From positions 1 to 42,309 of the forward strand of contig DASSLY010000020.1 of NCBI GenBank assembly GCA_035689185.1: 42,309 nt of DNA, written 5' to 3'. Numbering within the stretch: the first letter of the stretch is position 1; each line of letters begins with the position of its first letter. This document shows positions 7,584 to 15,964 of the stretch, in pieces. Source of the stretch: DASSLY01 sp035689185 (GTDB taxonomy: Bacteria > Actinomycetota > Actinomycetes > Actinomycetales > Dermatophilaceae). Below the pieces are notes generated by a model that had not been told where the DNA came from, did no database searches, and saw only the letters and a program-made list of their open reading frames with translations. Made by a program: the position numbers and the translations under genes.

Positions 7584-8683
7584 CCGGCGGATACTGGCTG
7601 CCCCGGTCACTGCACCCGGGCGCCTGGTGGGTGTGGGCGCTGGGGGCCGCGGCGGCAGCCACGTTCACCACGAACCCGCTGCTGCTGACACTCATCCTCA
7701 CGGTCGCCGGGTATGTGGTGGTGTCCCGTCGGACCGAGGCGCCCTGGGCGCTGTCCTTCCGGCTCTACCTGATGCTCGGCGCGTTCATCGTCGGGATGCG
7801 GGTGGCCTACCGGCTGGTGTTCGGCGGCGGCGAGGGGCAGACGGTGCTGCTGCGGCTGCCCGAGGTGCCTCTGCCGGCGTGGGCGGCCGGCATCCGGCTG
7901 TTCGGGACGGTGTCCGCCGAGTCGCTGCTCGGCGGCCTGTATGACGGGCTGCGGCTGGCGACCATGGTCGCGTGCGTTGGCGCGGCCAACGCGCTGGCTA
8001 ACCCGAAGCGGCTGCTGAAGGCGGTGCCGGGGGCGCTGGCCGAGGTGTGCACCGCGGTGGTCGTGTCGGTGACCGTGTTCCCCCAGCTGGTGGAGAGCCT
8101 GCAGCGGGTGCGCCGGGCCCGGAGGCTGCGAGGGGGGCCGACAGGCGGCCGCGGCGCCCTCCGATCGGTCGCCGTCCCCGTCCTCGCGGACGCCCTCGAC
8201 CGGTCGTTGCTGCTGGCCGCGTCGATGGACTCGCGCGGCTACGGCCGGCACGGCCAGACGCCCCGACGATCCGTGCTGCTCACCAGCGGCCTGCTGCTTG
8301 GCGGGCTGGTTGGGATCTGCGCCGGGGTGTACGGCACGCTGGACGGGCAGGCCCCCGCCGAGCTCGGCGCGCCGATGCTGCTGCTCGGCGGCGCGGTCGC
8401 GGTGGCCGGCCTGGTGCTGGCGGGCCGCCGGGTGCGGCGCAGCCGGTACCGGCCGGACCGGTGGGGTCTTGCCGAGACCGTCGTCGGGCTCTGCGGCGCT
8501 GCGGCGGCGGCGGCGATGGCGGCGGCGGTCCGGCTGGAGCCCGCCGCGCTCCAGCCGCCCTTGTCGCCGCTGGGCTGGCCGACGCTGCCGTGGCCGGCCG
8601 TCGCGGGAATCCTGGCCGCGTCGCTGCCGGCGTGGCTGACACCTGCCCCGCTGCCCCGGCCCGGCCCGGGGGTCCACCGGTGA
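7580..8683 (+). CDS. ecfT: ECF transporter transmembrane component EcfT
   Basis: A 367-residue polytopic membrane protein of the CbiQ/EcfT family, the scaffold that couples the ATPases to the substrate-binding S component. The two cytoplasmic coupling motifs are visible: RVRRARRLRGG at about residue 175 and SMDSRGYGRHG at about residue 217. There are several hydrophobic helices before and after, including a longer than usual C-terminal hydrophobic part. It overlaps its neighbours by GTGA at both ends, so the five genes are probably co-translated. The dedicated setting points to a group I ECF transporter. Confidence 0.9.
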   Translation: MTGGYWLPRSLHPGAWWVWALGAAAAATFTTNPLLLTLILTVAGYVVVSRRTEAPWALSFRLYLMLGAFIVGMRVAYRLVFGGGEGQTVLLRLPEVPLPAWAAGIRLFGTVSAESLLGGLYDGLRLATMVACVGAANALANPKRLLKAVPGALAEVCTAVVVSVTVFPQLVESLQRVRRARRLRGGPTGGRGALRSVAVPVLADALDRSLLLAASMDSRGYGRHGQTPRRSVLLTSGLLLGGLVGICAGVYGTLDGQAPAELGAPMLLLGGAVAVAGLVLAGRRVRRSRYRPDRWGLAETVVGLCGAAAAAAMAAAVRLEPAALQPPLSPLGWPTLPWPAVAGILAASLPAWLTPAPLPRPGPGVHR

Positions 8684-10359
8684 TCAGCTTCGACCGGGTG
8701 GGCTTCGCCTACGAGGGCACGGCCGCCCCCGTGCTCCGCGACCTCGACCTGGTCGTCGACGAGGGCGAGCTCGCGGTCGTCGTCGGCCCGACCGGTGCGG
8801 GGAAGTCGACGCTGCTGGGTCTGGTGAACGGCCTGGTGCCGCGCTTCACCGGCGGCCGGCTGACCGGGCGGGTCAGCGTGGGCGGGTTGGACGTCCGCCA
8901 CCACCCGCCCCGCGAGCTGGCCCATCTGGTCGGGGTGGTCGGACAGGACCCGCTGGCCGGGTTCGTCACCGACACGGTCGAGGAGGAGCTGGCCTACGGG
9001 ATGGAGCAACTGGCCGTCCCACCGCCCGCGATGCGCAAGCGGGTCGAGGAGACCCTGGACCTGCTCGGCATCGCCGAGCTGCGGGACCGGCCGGTGCGCG
9101 AGCTGTCCGGCGGGCAGCAGCAGCGGGTGGCGATCGGCTCGGTCCTCACGGCGCACCCGCGGGTGCTGGTCCTGGACGAACCCACCTCGGCCCTGGACCC
9201 GACCGCCGCCGAGGAGGTGCTGGCCGCCGTCACCCGCCTCGTGCACGACCTCGGCATCACCGTCATGATGGCCGAGCACCGGCTGGAGCGAGTCGTGCAG
9301 CATGCCGACCGGGTGCTGCTGCTGGCCGGTGACGGGACACTGGCGGCCGGTCCGCCTGCCCACGTTCTCGCCGACAGCGAGCTGGCGCCACCGGTGATGC
9401 AGCTCGGCCGACTCGCCGGGTGGCAGCCGCAACCGGTCTCGGTGCGCGAAGCGCGCCGGCTGGCGGGGCCGCTGCGGGAGCGGCTGAACGGCGCGGTGCC
9501 CGCACCCCCCGCGCGGTCAGCGCCGGCAGCGCGGTCAGCGCCGGCAGCGCCGGCAGCGCCGGTGCTGACGGCACGCCGCGTCACGGTGCGGTACCACGAC
9601 ACGGTGGCCGTCGCGGGGGTGGATCTGGTCGTCCGCGCGGGTGAGGTGGTCGCGCTGATGGGGCGCAACGGGTCCGGCAAGTCCTCGCTGCTGTGGGCGC
9701 TGCAGGGGGCCGGTCCGCGCAGTGGCGGCCGGGTCGAGATCCGCGGCAGCCATGGCCCTGGCGGCCCCGACAACCCCGCTGGCGTCGACCCGGCAGCGCT
9801 GTCCAACCGGCAGGCGCGCCACCACGTTGCGCTCGTGCCGCAGACCCCGTCGGACCTGCTCTACCTGGACACGGTCGCGGGCGAGCTGGGCGCGGCCGAC
9901 CGGGAGGCACGGCTGCCCCCGGGAAGCACCCGGGCCCGGCTGGACCGGCTGTTGCCGCCACCGGACGCGTTGGGCGACCACGCGCACCCCCGGGACCTGT
10001 CCGAGGGGCAGCGGCTGCTCCTGGTGCTGGCCATCCAGACGGTCGCCGCGCCGCCGGTCGTCCTGCTGGACGAGCCCACGCGGGGCCTGGACGTCGCCGC
10101 CAAGCACCGCTTCGTGGGCACGGTCGGCGAGCTGGCCGCGAACGGCCACGCGGTGGTCGTCGCGACCCACGACGTCGAGCTGGTCGCCACGCTGGCGCAC
10201 CGGGTCGTCGTGCTCGCGCAGGGCGAGGTCATCGCGGACGGCCCGACGGCTCAGGTCGTGGCCGCCAGCCCGGCGTTCGCCCCCCAGGTGGCCAAGGTGA
10301 TGGCCCCCCAACCCTGGCTGACCGTGGCCCAGGTCCGCGAAGCTCTGGCCGGCGCATGA
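8680..10359 (+). CDS. ecfA: Fused ECF ATPase (two ABC domains in one chain)
   Basis: A 559-residue cytoplasmic energy subunit with two complete ABC ATPase domains. Domain 1: Walker A GPTGAGKST near residue 36, signature LSGGQQQ near 142, Walker B VLVLDEPTSALD near 161. Domain 2: Walker A GRNGSGKSS near residue 328, a degenerate signature LSEGQR near 440, Walker B VVLLDEPTRGLD near 461 and a switch His in VVATHDVE. The domains are joined by an Ala/Pro-rich linker carrying a short S-A-P-A-A repeat. Most ECF systems use two separate EcfA chains, and the fusion fixes a one-to-one ratio. It overlaps the flanking genes by GTGA and ATGA. Confidence 0.93.
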   Translation: MISFDRVGFAYEGTAAPVLRDLDLVVDEGELAVVVGPTGAGKSTLLGLVNGLVPRFTGGRLTGRVSVGGLDVRHHPPRELAHLVGVVGQDPLAGFVTDTVEEELAYGMEQLAVPPPAMRKRVEETLDLLGIAELRDRPVRELSGGQQQRVAIGSVLTAHPRVLVLDEPTSALDPTAAEEVLAAVTRLVHDLGITVMMAEHRLERVVQHADRVLLLAGDGTLAAGPPAHVLADSELAPPVMQLGRLAGWQPQPVSVREARRLAGPLRERLNGAVPAPPARSAPAARSAPAAPAAPVLTARRVTVRYHDTVAVAGVDLVVRAGEVVALMGRNGSGKSSLLWALQGAGPRSGGRVEIRGSHGPGGPDNPAGVDPAALSNRQARHHVALVPQTPSDLLYLDTVAGELGAADREARLPPGSTRARLDRLLPPPDALGDHAHPRDLSEGQRLLLVLAIQTVAAPPVVLLDEPTRGLDVAAKHRFVGTVGELAANGHAVVVATHDVELVATLAHRVVVLAQGEVIADGPTAQVVAASPAFAPQVAKVMAPQPWLTVAQVREALAGA

Positions 10360-11174
10360 GTGCCGACCCGCAGGTCGCCCGTCAGCTGCCGGTGCGGGTC
10401 GGACCGCGCTCGGCCGCCGTCCTGGCGGTGGCCTCCCTGGCCGGGCTGGCGATGTTCGCCTGGCCGCTGCTGGCACGGCCGGACCCGGGCGCCGGCCAGC
10501 ACGCGCTCGACGCGCCGTTCGTGTTCCTGGCGGTGCTGCCCGTCCTCGTCGTCGTGGTGCTGGCGCAGCTGTCCGAGGGCGGGATGGACGCGAAGGCCCT
10601 GGCCATGCTCGGTGTGCTGTCGGCGGTGAACGCCGCCTTGCGGCCGGCACTGGGTGCCGGGACGGCCGGCATCGAGAGCGTCTTCTTCCTGCTCGTGCTG
10701 GCCGGGCGCGTCTTCGGCCCCGGGTTCGGGTTCGTCCTGGGCTGCACGTCGCTGTTCGCCTCGGCCCTGCTGACCGCAGGCGTCGGGCCATGGCTGCCGT
10801 TCCAGATGCTGAGCGCCGCATGGATCGGCCTCGGCGCCGGGCTGCTGCCTCGACGGGTGGCCGGGCGGTGGGAGATTGCGATGCTGGTCGGCTACGGCAT
10901 CGTCGCGGCATACGCGTTCGGCCTGCTGATGAACCTGTGGTTCTGGCCCTTCGTCACCGACGTCTCGCTGCCGGACGCCAGCTCCGCGCTCTCTTACCGC
11001 CCCGGAGCAGCCCTCGGGGACAACCTGGCCCGCTTCCTGCGCTACACCGTGCTCACCTCCACCGGGGGCTGGGACACCGGCCGTGCCATCACCAACTCGG
11101 TGGCCATCCTGGCCATCGGGCCAGCCGTGCTCGCAGTGTTGCGGCGGGCGGCCCGCCGCGCTTCCTTCGGCTGA
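10356..11174 (+). CDS. ECF transporter S component, probable cobalamin specificity
   Basis: A 272-residue membrane protein with about six to seven hydrophobic segments. VFFLLVLAGRVFGPGFGFVL and the following LGCTSLFASALLTAGVGPWL region look like the S-component core, and the N-terminal half resembles actinobacterial ECF S components. It is the last gene of the riboswitch-led operon, coupled by ATGA to the ATPase gene. Cobalamin, or a corrinoid precursor, is inferred as substrate from the two riboswitches and the transcobalamin-like partners, not from binding residues. I could not match it with certainty to CbrT, CblT/CblS or BtuM. Confidence 0.8.
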   Translation: MSADPQVARQLPVRVGPRSAAVLAVASLAGLAMFAWPLLARPDPGAGQHALDAPFVFLAVLPVLVVVVLAQLSEGGMDAKALAMLGVLSAVNAALRPALGAGTAGIESVFFLLVLAGRVFGPGFGFVLGCTSLFASALLTAGVGPWLPFQMLSAAWIGLGAGLLPRRVAGRWEIAMLVGYGIVAAYAFGLLMNLWFWPFVTDVSLPDASSALSYRPGAALGDNLARFLRYTVLTSTGGWDTGRAITNSVAILAIGPAVLAVLRRAARRASFG

Positions 11175-11225
11175 CTCACGTGCCCGTGAGGGTTGATGGA
11201 TGGGCCCAACGGGAGCAGTGTTAGG

Positions 11226-11256
11226 GCATCCGAGCCGGCGGGTTCGACTCGGATGC
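11226..11256. terminator. Nine-base inverted repeat between ECF operon and DUF2156 gene
   Basis: Perfect arms GCATCCGAG (11226-11234) and CTCGGATGC (11248-11256) enclose a 13-base loop. It sits 51 bases after the S-component stop and just before the GGAGG of the next gene. There is no T-run. It could be a factor-aided terminator for the ECF operon or a regulatory hairpin for the gene downstream. Confidence 0.4.
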
Positions 11257-11274
11257 TGACCGCGGAGGACTGCC

Positions 11275-13440
11275 GTGTCCCAACCCGCTATCCGCACCGA
11301 ACGGGCTCGCCGCGGTGTGGCCGGATCCCTGCCCCGAGTGCTGCCAGCTGTGCGGCGACTCCCGCTCACCACGACGCTGCTGGGGGCGCTGGTCGTGGTC
11401 GGCGTGTCCACCCGCGCCCTCTGGGAACCCCTGCAGGACCGACCGCTGGCCGACGCCTTCGGTTACGGGCTGCCGGCCTTCCAGGACGCGCGGCTCTGGA
11501 CGCTGGCCACCGGAACGGTCATCGCCCTGCACCCGGGCCAGTACGTCCCGATCCTGCTCGGCCTGGCCGTGCTCGGCGGGTTCGCCGAGTGGCGGCTGGG
11601 AGCCGGCCGCGCCGCCGTGGCGCTGCTTGCCTGCCACGTCGCCGGTGTTGTGCTGGCCGCCGCCCTGATCTTCGTGCTGCGCGCGCACGCTTGGCTCTGG
11701 CCCAACGGGCTGGCCACCGACCTCGATGCCGGGCCCTCCGCGGGCTTCCTGGGGGCGGCGGCAGCGGCCACCGCGACGGTCTCCGCGCCGATGCGGGGCC
11801 GGATAAGGGTCGCGCTATCCACCTACGGCGTGCTGAGCCTGGTCCACATCGGGGCGCTCGCCGACCTGGAGCACGCGGTGGCGATCACGTTCGGACTCGC
11901 CCTCGGCCCTGTGCTGTGCGGCCGCCGGCCCCGGGTCTCGCTGCGTCCGCTGACCCGGCGCGACTACCGGCTGCTCGCCTCGGCCTTCTTCGTCGTCGCT
12001 GGCGTGGAGGGAATCTTCACCTCGATGTACCCCGTCAACGGCCCGTTGGCGCTCACCGTCTCCGCGCGGACACGGGCCGAGATGCTGGCGTCCAGCGACA
12101 GCCTGCTCACATCACTGGTGCAAGCCGCCCTCTGGTTCTGGCTGGCGCGGGCGCTGTACCAGGGACGGAGGTGGGCCTGGCGGTGGGCGGTCGGCCTGCT
12201 GGCACTGGCGATGCTGTCGCAAGTCGTCGTCACCATTGGGCTGACCGTCCAGCACGAGTCCGGGTACGCCCTGCAGGCCTACGAGCTGGCCGGCAACTCG
12301 CTGGGGATGGCGGTCCTGGTTGCCGGACGGCGGACCTTCGCCAACCCGACGAAACGCCGGGCGAGGCGGTTCCGGGGCAACATGCTCGGACCCGCAGACG
12401 AGGACCAGCGACGCGATGCGGTGGAGCTGCTCCAGCACGACGGCGGTGCGAACAACCTGTCCTGGATGACCACCTGGCCGGAGAACCGGTGGTGCTTCAC
12501 CCCCGACCGTGCCGGGTACGTCGCCTACCGCGTCCACGCCGGCGTGGCGGTCGGGCTGTGCGACCCGGTCGCCGCGACACCGGCACTGCGCGCGGCCGTC
12601 CTGCGCTCCTTCGCCGACCAGGCCGGGTCGGCGGGGCTGGTGCCATGCCTGTTCTCGGTGACCGCCGAGGCCGCCGGCCACGCGGCCACCCTGGGATGGC
12701 GCAGCCTGCGGGTAGCCGAAGAAGCGGTCGTCGACCTGCCCTCGCTGCAGTTCACCGGCAAGGCCTGGCAGGACGTGCGGACGGGACTGAACCAGGCCGC
12801 CAAGCTGGGGATCACCTGGCGGCTAGGGCCGCTCTCCGGGATGCCCCGCGGCATCCAGCTGCAGATCTCGGCCATCTCCGCGGAATGGGTGGAGGACAAG
12901 GGGCTGCCCGAGCTCGGTTTCACCCTCGGCGGGGTGGACGAGGCGATGGACCCGCACGTGCAGGTGGGGCTGGCCGTGGACGCGGAGGGCACCGTCAACG
13001 GCATCACCAGCTGGATGCCCGTGCACGCCGGCGGCTCGGAGGAACCGGTGGGCTGGACCCTGGACGTGATGCGCCGGCTGCCGGGCGGGTTCCGGTATGC
13101 GATGGAGTTCCTCATCGCCTCGGCCTGCCTGTCCTTCAAGGAGCAGGGCTGCCGGTTCGTTTCGCTCTCCGGCGCCCCGCTGGCCACGGCCGAGACTGGC
13201 GAGGGCGGGAGCCACCCGCTCGACCCGTTCCTGGCCCAGCTGGGGGCGAGTCTGGAGCCGCACTACGGCTTCCGGTCCCTGCACGCGTTCAAGACCAAGT
13301 TCCAGCCCCGGTTCGAGCCGCTATACCTGATCTTTCCCGACGATGCGGCGTTGCCACGCATCGGTGTGGCGCTCACCCGCGCCTACCTGCCCGAGGCCGG
13401 CCTGCGCGACGTGCTGACGCTGGCCCGGTCGGGCAGCTAG
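11275..13440 (+). CDS. Rhomboid-like membrane domain fused to DUF2156 (MprF-like)
   Basis: A 721-residue membrane protein. Residues about 30-360 form a multi-helix membrane region whose first half looks rhomboid-like: LGGFAEWRLGAGRAAVALLA, then GPSAGFLGAAAA near 152 and a His-bearing helix LEHAVAITFGLALG near 200. From about residue 384 comes a DUF2156/phosphatidylglycerol lysyltransferase-type GNAT domain (NNLSWMTTWPENRWCF, YVAYRVHAGVAVGLCDPV, GYRFVSLSGAPLA-like region, FKTKFQPRFEPLYLIF). MprF homologues aminoacylate phosphatidylglycerol using charged tRNA and flip the product. Here the membrane part differs from the usual MprF flippase. The GTG start at 11275 follows GCGGAGGACT. Its stop shares CTAG with the convergent TetR gene. 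Lipid substrate and amino acid are unknown. Confidence 0.75.
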   Translation: MSQPAIRTERARRGVAGSLPRVLPAVRRLPLTTTLLGALVVVGVSTRALWEPLQDRPLADAFGYGLPAFQDARLWTLATGTVIALHPGQYVPILLGLAVLGGFAEWRLGAGRAAVALLACHVAGVVLAAALIFVLRAHAWLWPNGLATDLDAGPSAGFLGAAAAATATVSAPMRGRIRVALSTYGVLSLVHIGALADLEHAVAITFGLALGPVLCGRRPRVSLRPLTRRDYRLLASAFFVVAGVEGIFTSMYPVNGPLALTVSARTRAEMLASSDSLLTSLVQAALWFWLARALYQGRRWAWRWAVGLLALAMLSQVVVTIGLTVQHESGYALQAYELAGNSLGMAVLVAGRRTFANPTKRRARRFRGNMLGPADEDQRRDAVELLQHDGGANNLSWMTTWPENRWCFTPDRAGYVAYRVHAGVAVGLCDPVAATPALRAAVLRSFADQAGSAGLVPCLFSVTAEAAGHAATLGWRSLRVAEEAVVDLPSLQFTGKAWQDVRTGLNQAAKLGITWRLGPLSGMPRGIQLQISAISAEWVEDKGLPELGFTLGGVDEAMDPHVQVGLAVDAEGTVNGITSWMPVHAGGSEEPVGWTLDVMRRLPGGFRYAMEFLIASACLSFKEQGCRFVSLSGAPLATAETGEGGSHPLDPFLAQLGASLEPHYGFRSLHAFKTKFQPRFEPLYLIFPDDAALPRIGVALTRAYLPEAGLRDVLTLARSGS

Positions 13441-14027
13441 CGGGGCTCGATCTCGCCCAACGCAGCGAACGCGCGGTCGACGAGCTCGACCAGGTCCTCC
13501 TGCCCGTTGCCCTCGGTCCATCTGGTGACGGCCGTGGTGAGCGCCGCCAGCGCCGCCGCGGCCAGCACCTCCTGGCGGTAGCTGGGTGCGTCGAGCCCGT
13601 CCCGGCGAGCGAGTGCGCTGGCGAACAGCACCCGGGTCTGGTGCTGGTTGTCGGCTTGCCGGGCCCGCAGCTGCGGCGTGGACAGGATCAGCCGGCTGCG
13701 CTCCAGCAGCGCCTCCCGGTCCTCCGGCAGGATCGCCCGCAGCCCCGTGCTGACCGCGCGGTGGATCGCCGCCACCTCGTCCTCAGCGGCCGGACGGCCT
13801 TCGATCAGGCCGGCGACCAGCGGGTCGTAGTCGTCGGTGTCGACGACGGACTCCTTGGTCGGGAAGTACCGGAAGAAGGTCATGTGCGACACCCCGGCGG
13901 CGGCGGCGATCTGCTCCACGGTGGTCGCGTCGTACCCGTCCGCGAGGAACAGCCGCAGCGCCTCCCGCTGGATCGAGCGCCGGGTCGCCGCCTTCTTCGC
14001 CGCCCTGTGCCCGCCCGGCTGGGTCAT
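13437..14027 (-). CDS. TetR-family regulator of the monooxygenase operon
   Basis: A 196-residue TetR-type repressor. The helix-turn-helix is clear: EALRLFLADGYDATTVEQIA followed by AAGVSHMTFFRYFPTKESVV. The ATG at 14027 is preferred over longer in-frame starts because the family N-terminus begins there and it overlaps the upstream monooxygenase stop by ATGA. The gene is thus second in a two-gene operon with the FAD monooxygenase. A long palindrome just upstream of that operon (15632-15661) is the probable operator, implying autoregulation and induction by the monooxygenase substrate. Its stop codon overlaps the stop of the convergent DUF2156 gene within CTAG. Confidence 0.88.
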   Translation of the reverse strand: MTQPGGHRAAKKAATRRSIQREALRLFLADGYDATTVEQIAAAAGVSHMTFFRYFPTKESVVDTDDYDPLVAGLIEGRPAAEDEVAAIHRAVSTGLRAILPEDREALLERSRLILSTPQLRARQADNQHQTRVLFASALARRDGLDAPSYRQEVLAAAALAALTTAVTRWTEGNGQEDLVELVDRAFAALGEIEPR

Positions 14028-15616
14028 CCCACCCCGGCCAGGGCCCGCGACGGCGCGGTGCGCCCGGTGGCACTGGCCAGCCAGGCGGTCATCGCGTCCA
14101 GGTCGGTCCCCGACCAGGCCAGGTGCGCGTCCGGCCGGACCAGCTGTATGCCGTGCACCTCGCCTTCGCTTCGCCGCAGGCAGGTCACCTCGCCGAGCCA
14201 CCCGGCGGCCACCTCGGCCGCCCTCGCGCACAGTGCGTCCGGCGAGCCGACGACGGCGAAGCCATGCCCGAGCTCGACGTGCAGCCGGGTGGCTGCGCCA
14301 CCCCCGCGGTGCCCCTCCCCACCCTGCCCGCTGTGCTCACCGTGCCGGCTGTGCCCTGCGTCGACGGTGCGGCACGGCAGGTCGGCCACCCGGTCACCCG
14401 GGCGCGGCCCCGACCAGGTCAGCCGACGGGCAGCGAGCGGCCCTCCGCGGTAGCTGATCAACAGCTGTGAGGCACGCTCCCAGATGAGTCGCTGGACCAG
14501 GGGGCGGTTCATCAGCGGCACCATCAGGTGGTCCCGCACCAGCCGGGCGCCCAGGCTGCCGCCCAGCATCAGCTTGGTCATCCCGCTGGTGTTGGCGAGG
14601 ACCTCCTCGGCGATCGGCCGGCGCTCTGCCTGGTAGGTGTCCAGGAGCCGTGGGTCCGCCCGCCCGGCCCATACCAGCGCCAGCTTCCAGGCCAGGTTCT
14701 CCGCGTCGCCGATGCCGGTGTTGAGCCCTTGCCCGCCGAACGGGCTGTGGATGTGGGCGGCATCTCCGGCCAGCAGCAGCCGACCGACGCGGTAGGTGTC
14801 GGCGAGCCGGCGGTGGAAGCTGAAGCTCGATGTCCAGAACGTCTCGCGTACCAGGTCCGGGGAGAGCCCGCACGCCGGCAGCGATGCCTTCAGCGCCTCG
14901 ACCACGGACGCGTCGTCCACCGTGGCCGACGTGGCGGAGCTGGCGGAGGCGGGCGCCATGAGCCGCCACCGGTCCGGGCCGGGCAGCGGGAACGCGGCGA
15001 ACATGTCCTGCCCGTCCAGCCAGACCTGCACGCAACCGCGGTCCAGGGCAAGGTCGGCCCGGACGTCGGCCAGCAGGAACCGCTCCGCCAGCGGGACCCC
15101 GGGGAAGCCGATGCCGGCCGCCTTGCGCACCCGGCTGTGCGCCCCGTCACAGCCCACCACCCAGCTCGCCTGGACGGTGCCGCCGCCGGCCAGCTGCACG
15201 GTGGCAGCCGAATCGGTCTGGGTGACCCCCGCGACCTCGGCCGCCCAGGTGACCTCACCGCCGAGCTCGGCGAGCCGTCCACGCAGCTGCGCCTCGATCC
15301 TGGCCTGGGAGACCAGCAGCCCGCGGCGCCGGACCCGCCGGGTGAGCCGGCCGACCTCGAGCCGGGCCAGCTCCCGGCCGCCCACGTGGACGACGACCTG
15401 GTGAACGCCCAGGCTATGCTCGGGCAGGTCGCCCAGCGCGCCGATGCGGTCCAGCACCTCGGTGCCCCGCGGCTGAAGGCCAAGGGCGCGCGAGGTCGTC
15501 GCCGGACCCGCTGCCTTGTCCAGGACGCGGACGGACACGCCGTGCAGCGCGAGGCTGCAGGCAAGCACCAGCCCGGTGGGGCCAGCACCGACGATGACCA
15601 CGGGTTCGCTGTTCAT
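14024..15616 (-). CDS. FAD-dependent monooxygenase (PHBH/aromatic hydroxylase group)
   Basis: A 530-residue class A flavoprotein monooxygenase, cytosolic, using NAD(P)H and O2. The Rossmann motif VIVGAGPTGLVLACSLALHG is at residues 7-26, the DG motif VVGCDGAHSRVRKAAG near 153, and the GD motif LLLAGDAAHIHSPFGGQGLN near 280. The C-terminal third resembles the thioredoxin-like domain of aromatic hydroxylases but has a His/Gly-rich insert. The ATG at 15616 follows a strong GAGGAGG. The operon with a TetR gene and a palindromic operator resembles drug- or aromatic-inducible detoxification units, for example rifampicin or tetracycline monooxygenases. The substrate cannot be named from sequence alone. 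Confidence 0.9.
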   Translation of the reverse strand: MNSEPVVIVGAGPTGLVLACSLALHGVSVRVLDKAAGPATTSRALGLQPRGTEVLDRIGALGDLPEHSLGVHQVVVHVGGRELARLEVGRLTRRVRRRGLLVSQARIEAQLRGRLAELGGEVTWAAEVAGVTQTDSAATVQLAGGGTVQASWVVGCDGAHSRVRKAAGIGFPGVPLAERFLLADVRADLALDRGCVQVWLDGQDMFAAFPLPGPDRWRLMAPASASSATSATVDDASVVEALKASLPACGLSPDLVRETFWTSSFSFHRRLADTYRVGRLLLAGDAAHIHSPFGGQGLNTGIGDAENLAWKLALVWAGRADPRLLDTYQAERRPIAEEVLANTSGMTKLMLGGSLGARLVRDHLMVPLMNRPLVQRLIWERASQLLISYRGGPLAARRLTWSGPRPGDRVADLPCRTVDAGHSRHGEHSGQGGEGHRGGGAATRLHVELGHGFAVVGSPDALCARAAEVAAGWLGEVTCLRRSEGEVHGIQLVRPDAHLAWSGTDLDAMTAWLASATGRTAPSRALAGVG

Positions 15617-15631
15617 GATGCCTCCTCTAGT

Positions 15632-15661
15632 GTTAGCAGATAACAGAAGTTACTCGCTAAC
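15632..15661. promoter_or_regulatory. Palindromic TetR operator upstream of the monooxygenase
   Basis: Two 13-base arms, GTTAGCAGATAAC (15632-15644) and GTTACTCGCTAAC (15649-15661), form an inverted repeat with a 4-base spacer. Ten of thirteen positions pair, including GTTAGC/GCTAAC at the outer ends and TAAC/GTTA at the inner ends. It lies 16 bases before the monooxygenase start and is AT-rich against its surroundings. It is the probable binding site of the TetR protein encoded at 13437-14027. Confidence 0.72.
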
Positions 15662-15706
15662 AGTTCGGCAGACAAGGCCCATGGCCCAGCGGGCCGCCAG
15701 CCCGCG

Positions 15707-15964
15707 TCAGAGGTTGAACACCGCGAACTGGTGGTCGGCATGGCTGAAGGTCATGCGCGGCGAGCCGGACTCGGTCTGGGTGACCCGGGCGAGCACCTCA
15801 CTGCCGTCCGGCAGCGCCCCGCGCAGGCTGGTCTCGGGCAGCCCGGCCGCCCGGTCCACGACCTCGCCCTCCACGCTCAGGCTCCACCCGCCGGAGGGCG
15901 ATCCGGTCACGGTCACCGTCGTGGTGTCGATGACGACAGTGTGCTCGTACGACTCTTCCGCCAT
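15707..15964 (-). CDS. Small hypothetical protein, 85 residues
   Basis: An acidic, beta-rich 85-residue protein (YEHTVVIDTTTVTVTG, GGWSLSVEGEVVDRAAG, GSEVLARVTQTESGSPRM, HADHQFAVFNL). I do not recognise a family. It has no signal peptide or membrane helix. There is no Shine-Dalgarno before the ATG; a TAGCGT-like -10 about seven bases upstream would suit a leaderless message. GC3-rich codon use is consistent with a real gene. Confidence 0.6.
   Translation of the reverse strand: MAEESYEHTVVIDTTTVTVTGSPSGGWSLSVEGEVVDRAAGLPETSLRGALPDGSEVLARVTQTESGSPRMTFSHADHQFAVFNL

Noticed and set aside
11236..11256. GGTTCGA inside the hairpin loop looks like a tRNA T-loop
   Set aside because: The flanking bases do not form a 5-bp T-stem and there is no cloverleaf or acceptor stem nearby; the 9-bp inverted repeat explains the structure.
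11193..14453. A very long plus-strand reading frame of over 1,000 codons
   Set aside because: It is an out-of-frame shadow of the DUF2156 gene and the antisense of the TetR/monooxygenase genes; its translation is Arg/Pro-rich without domains.
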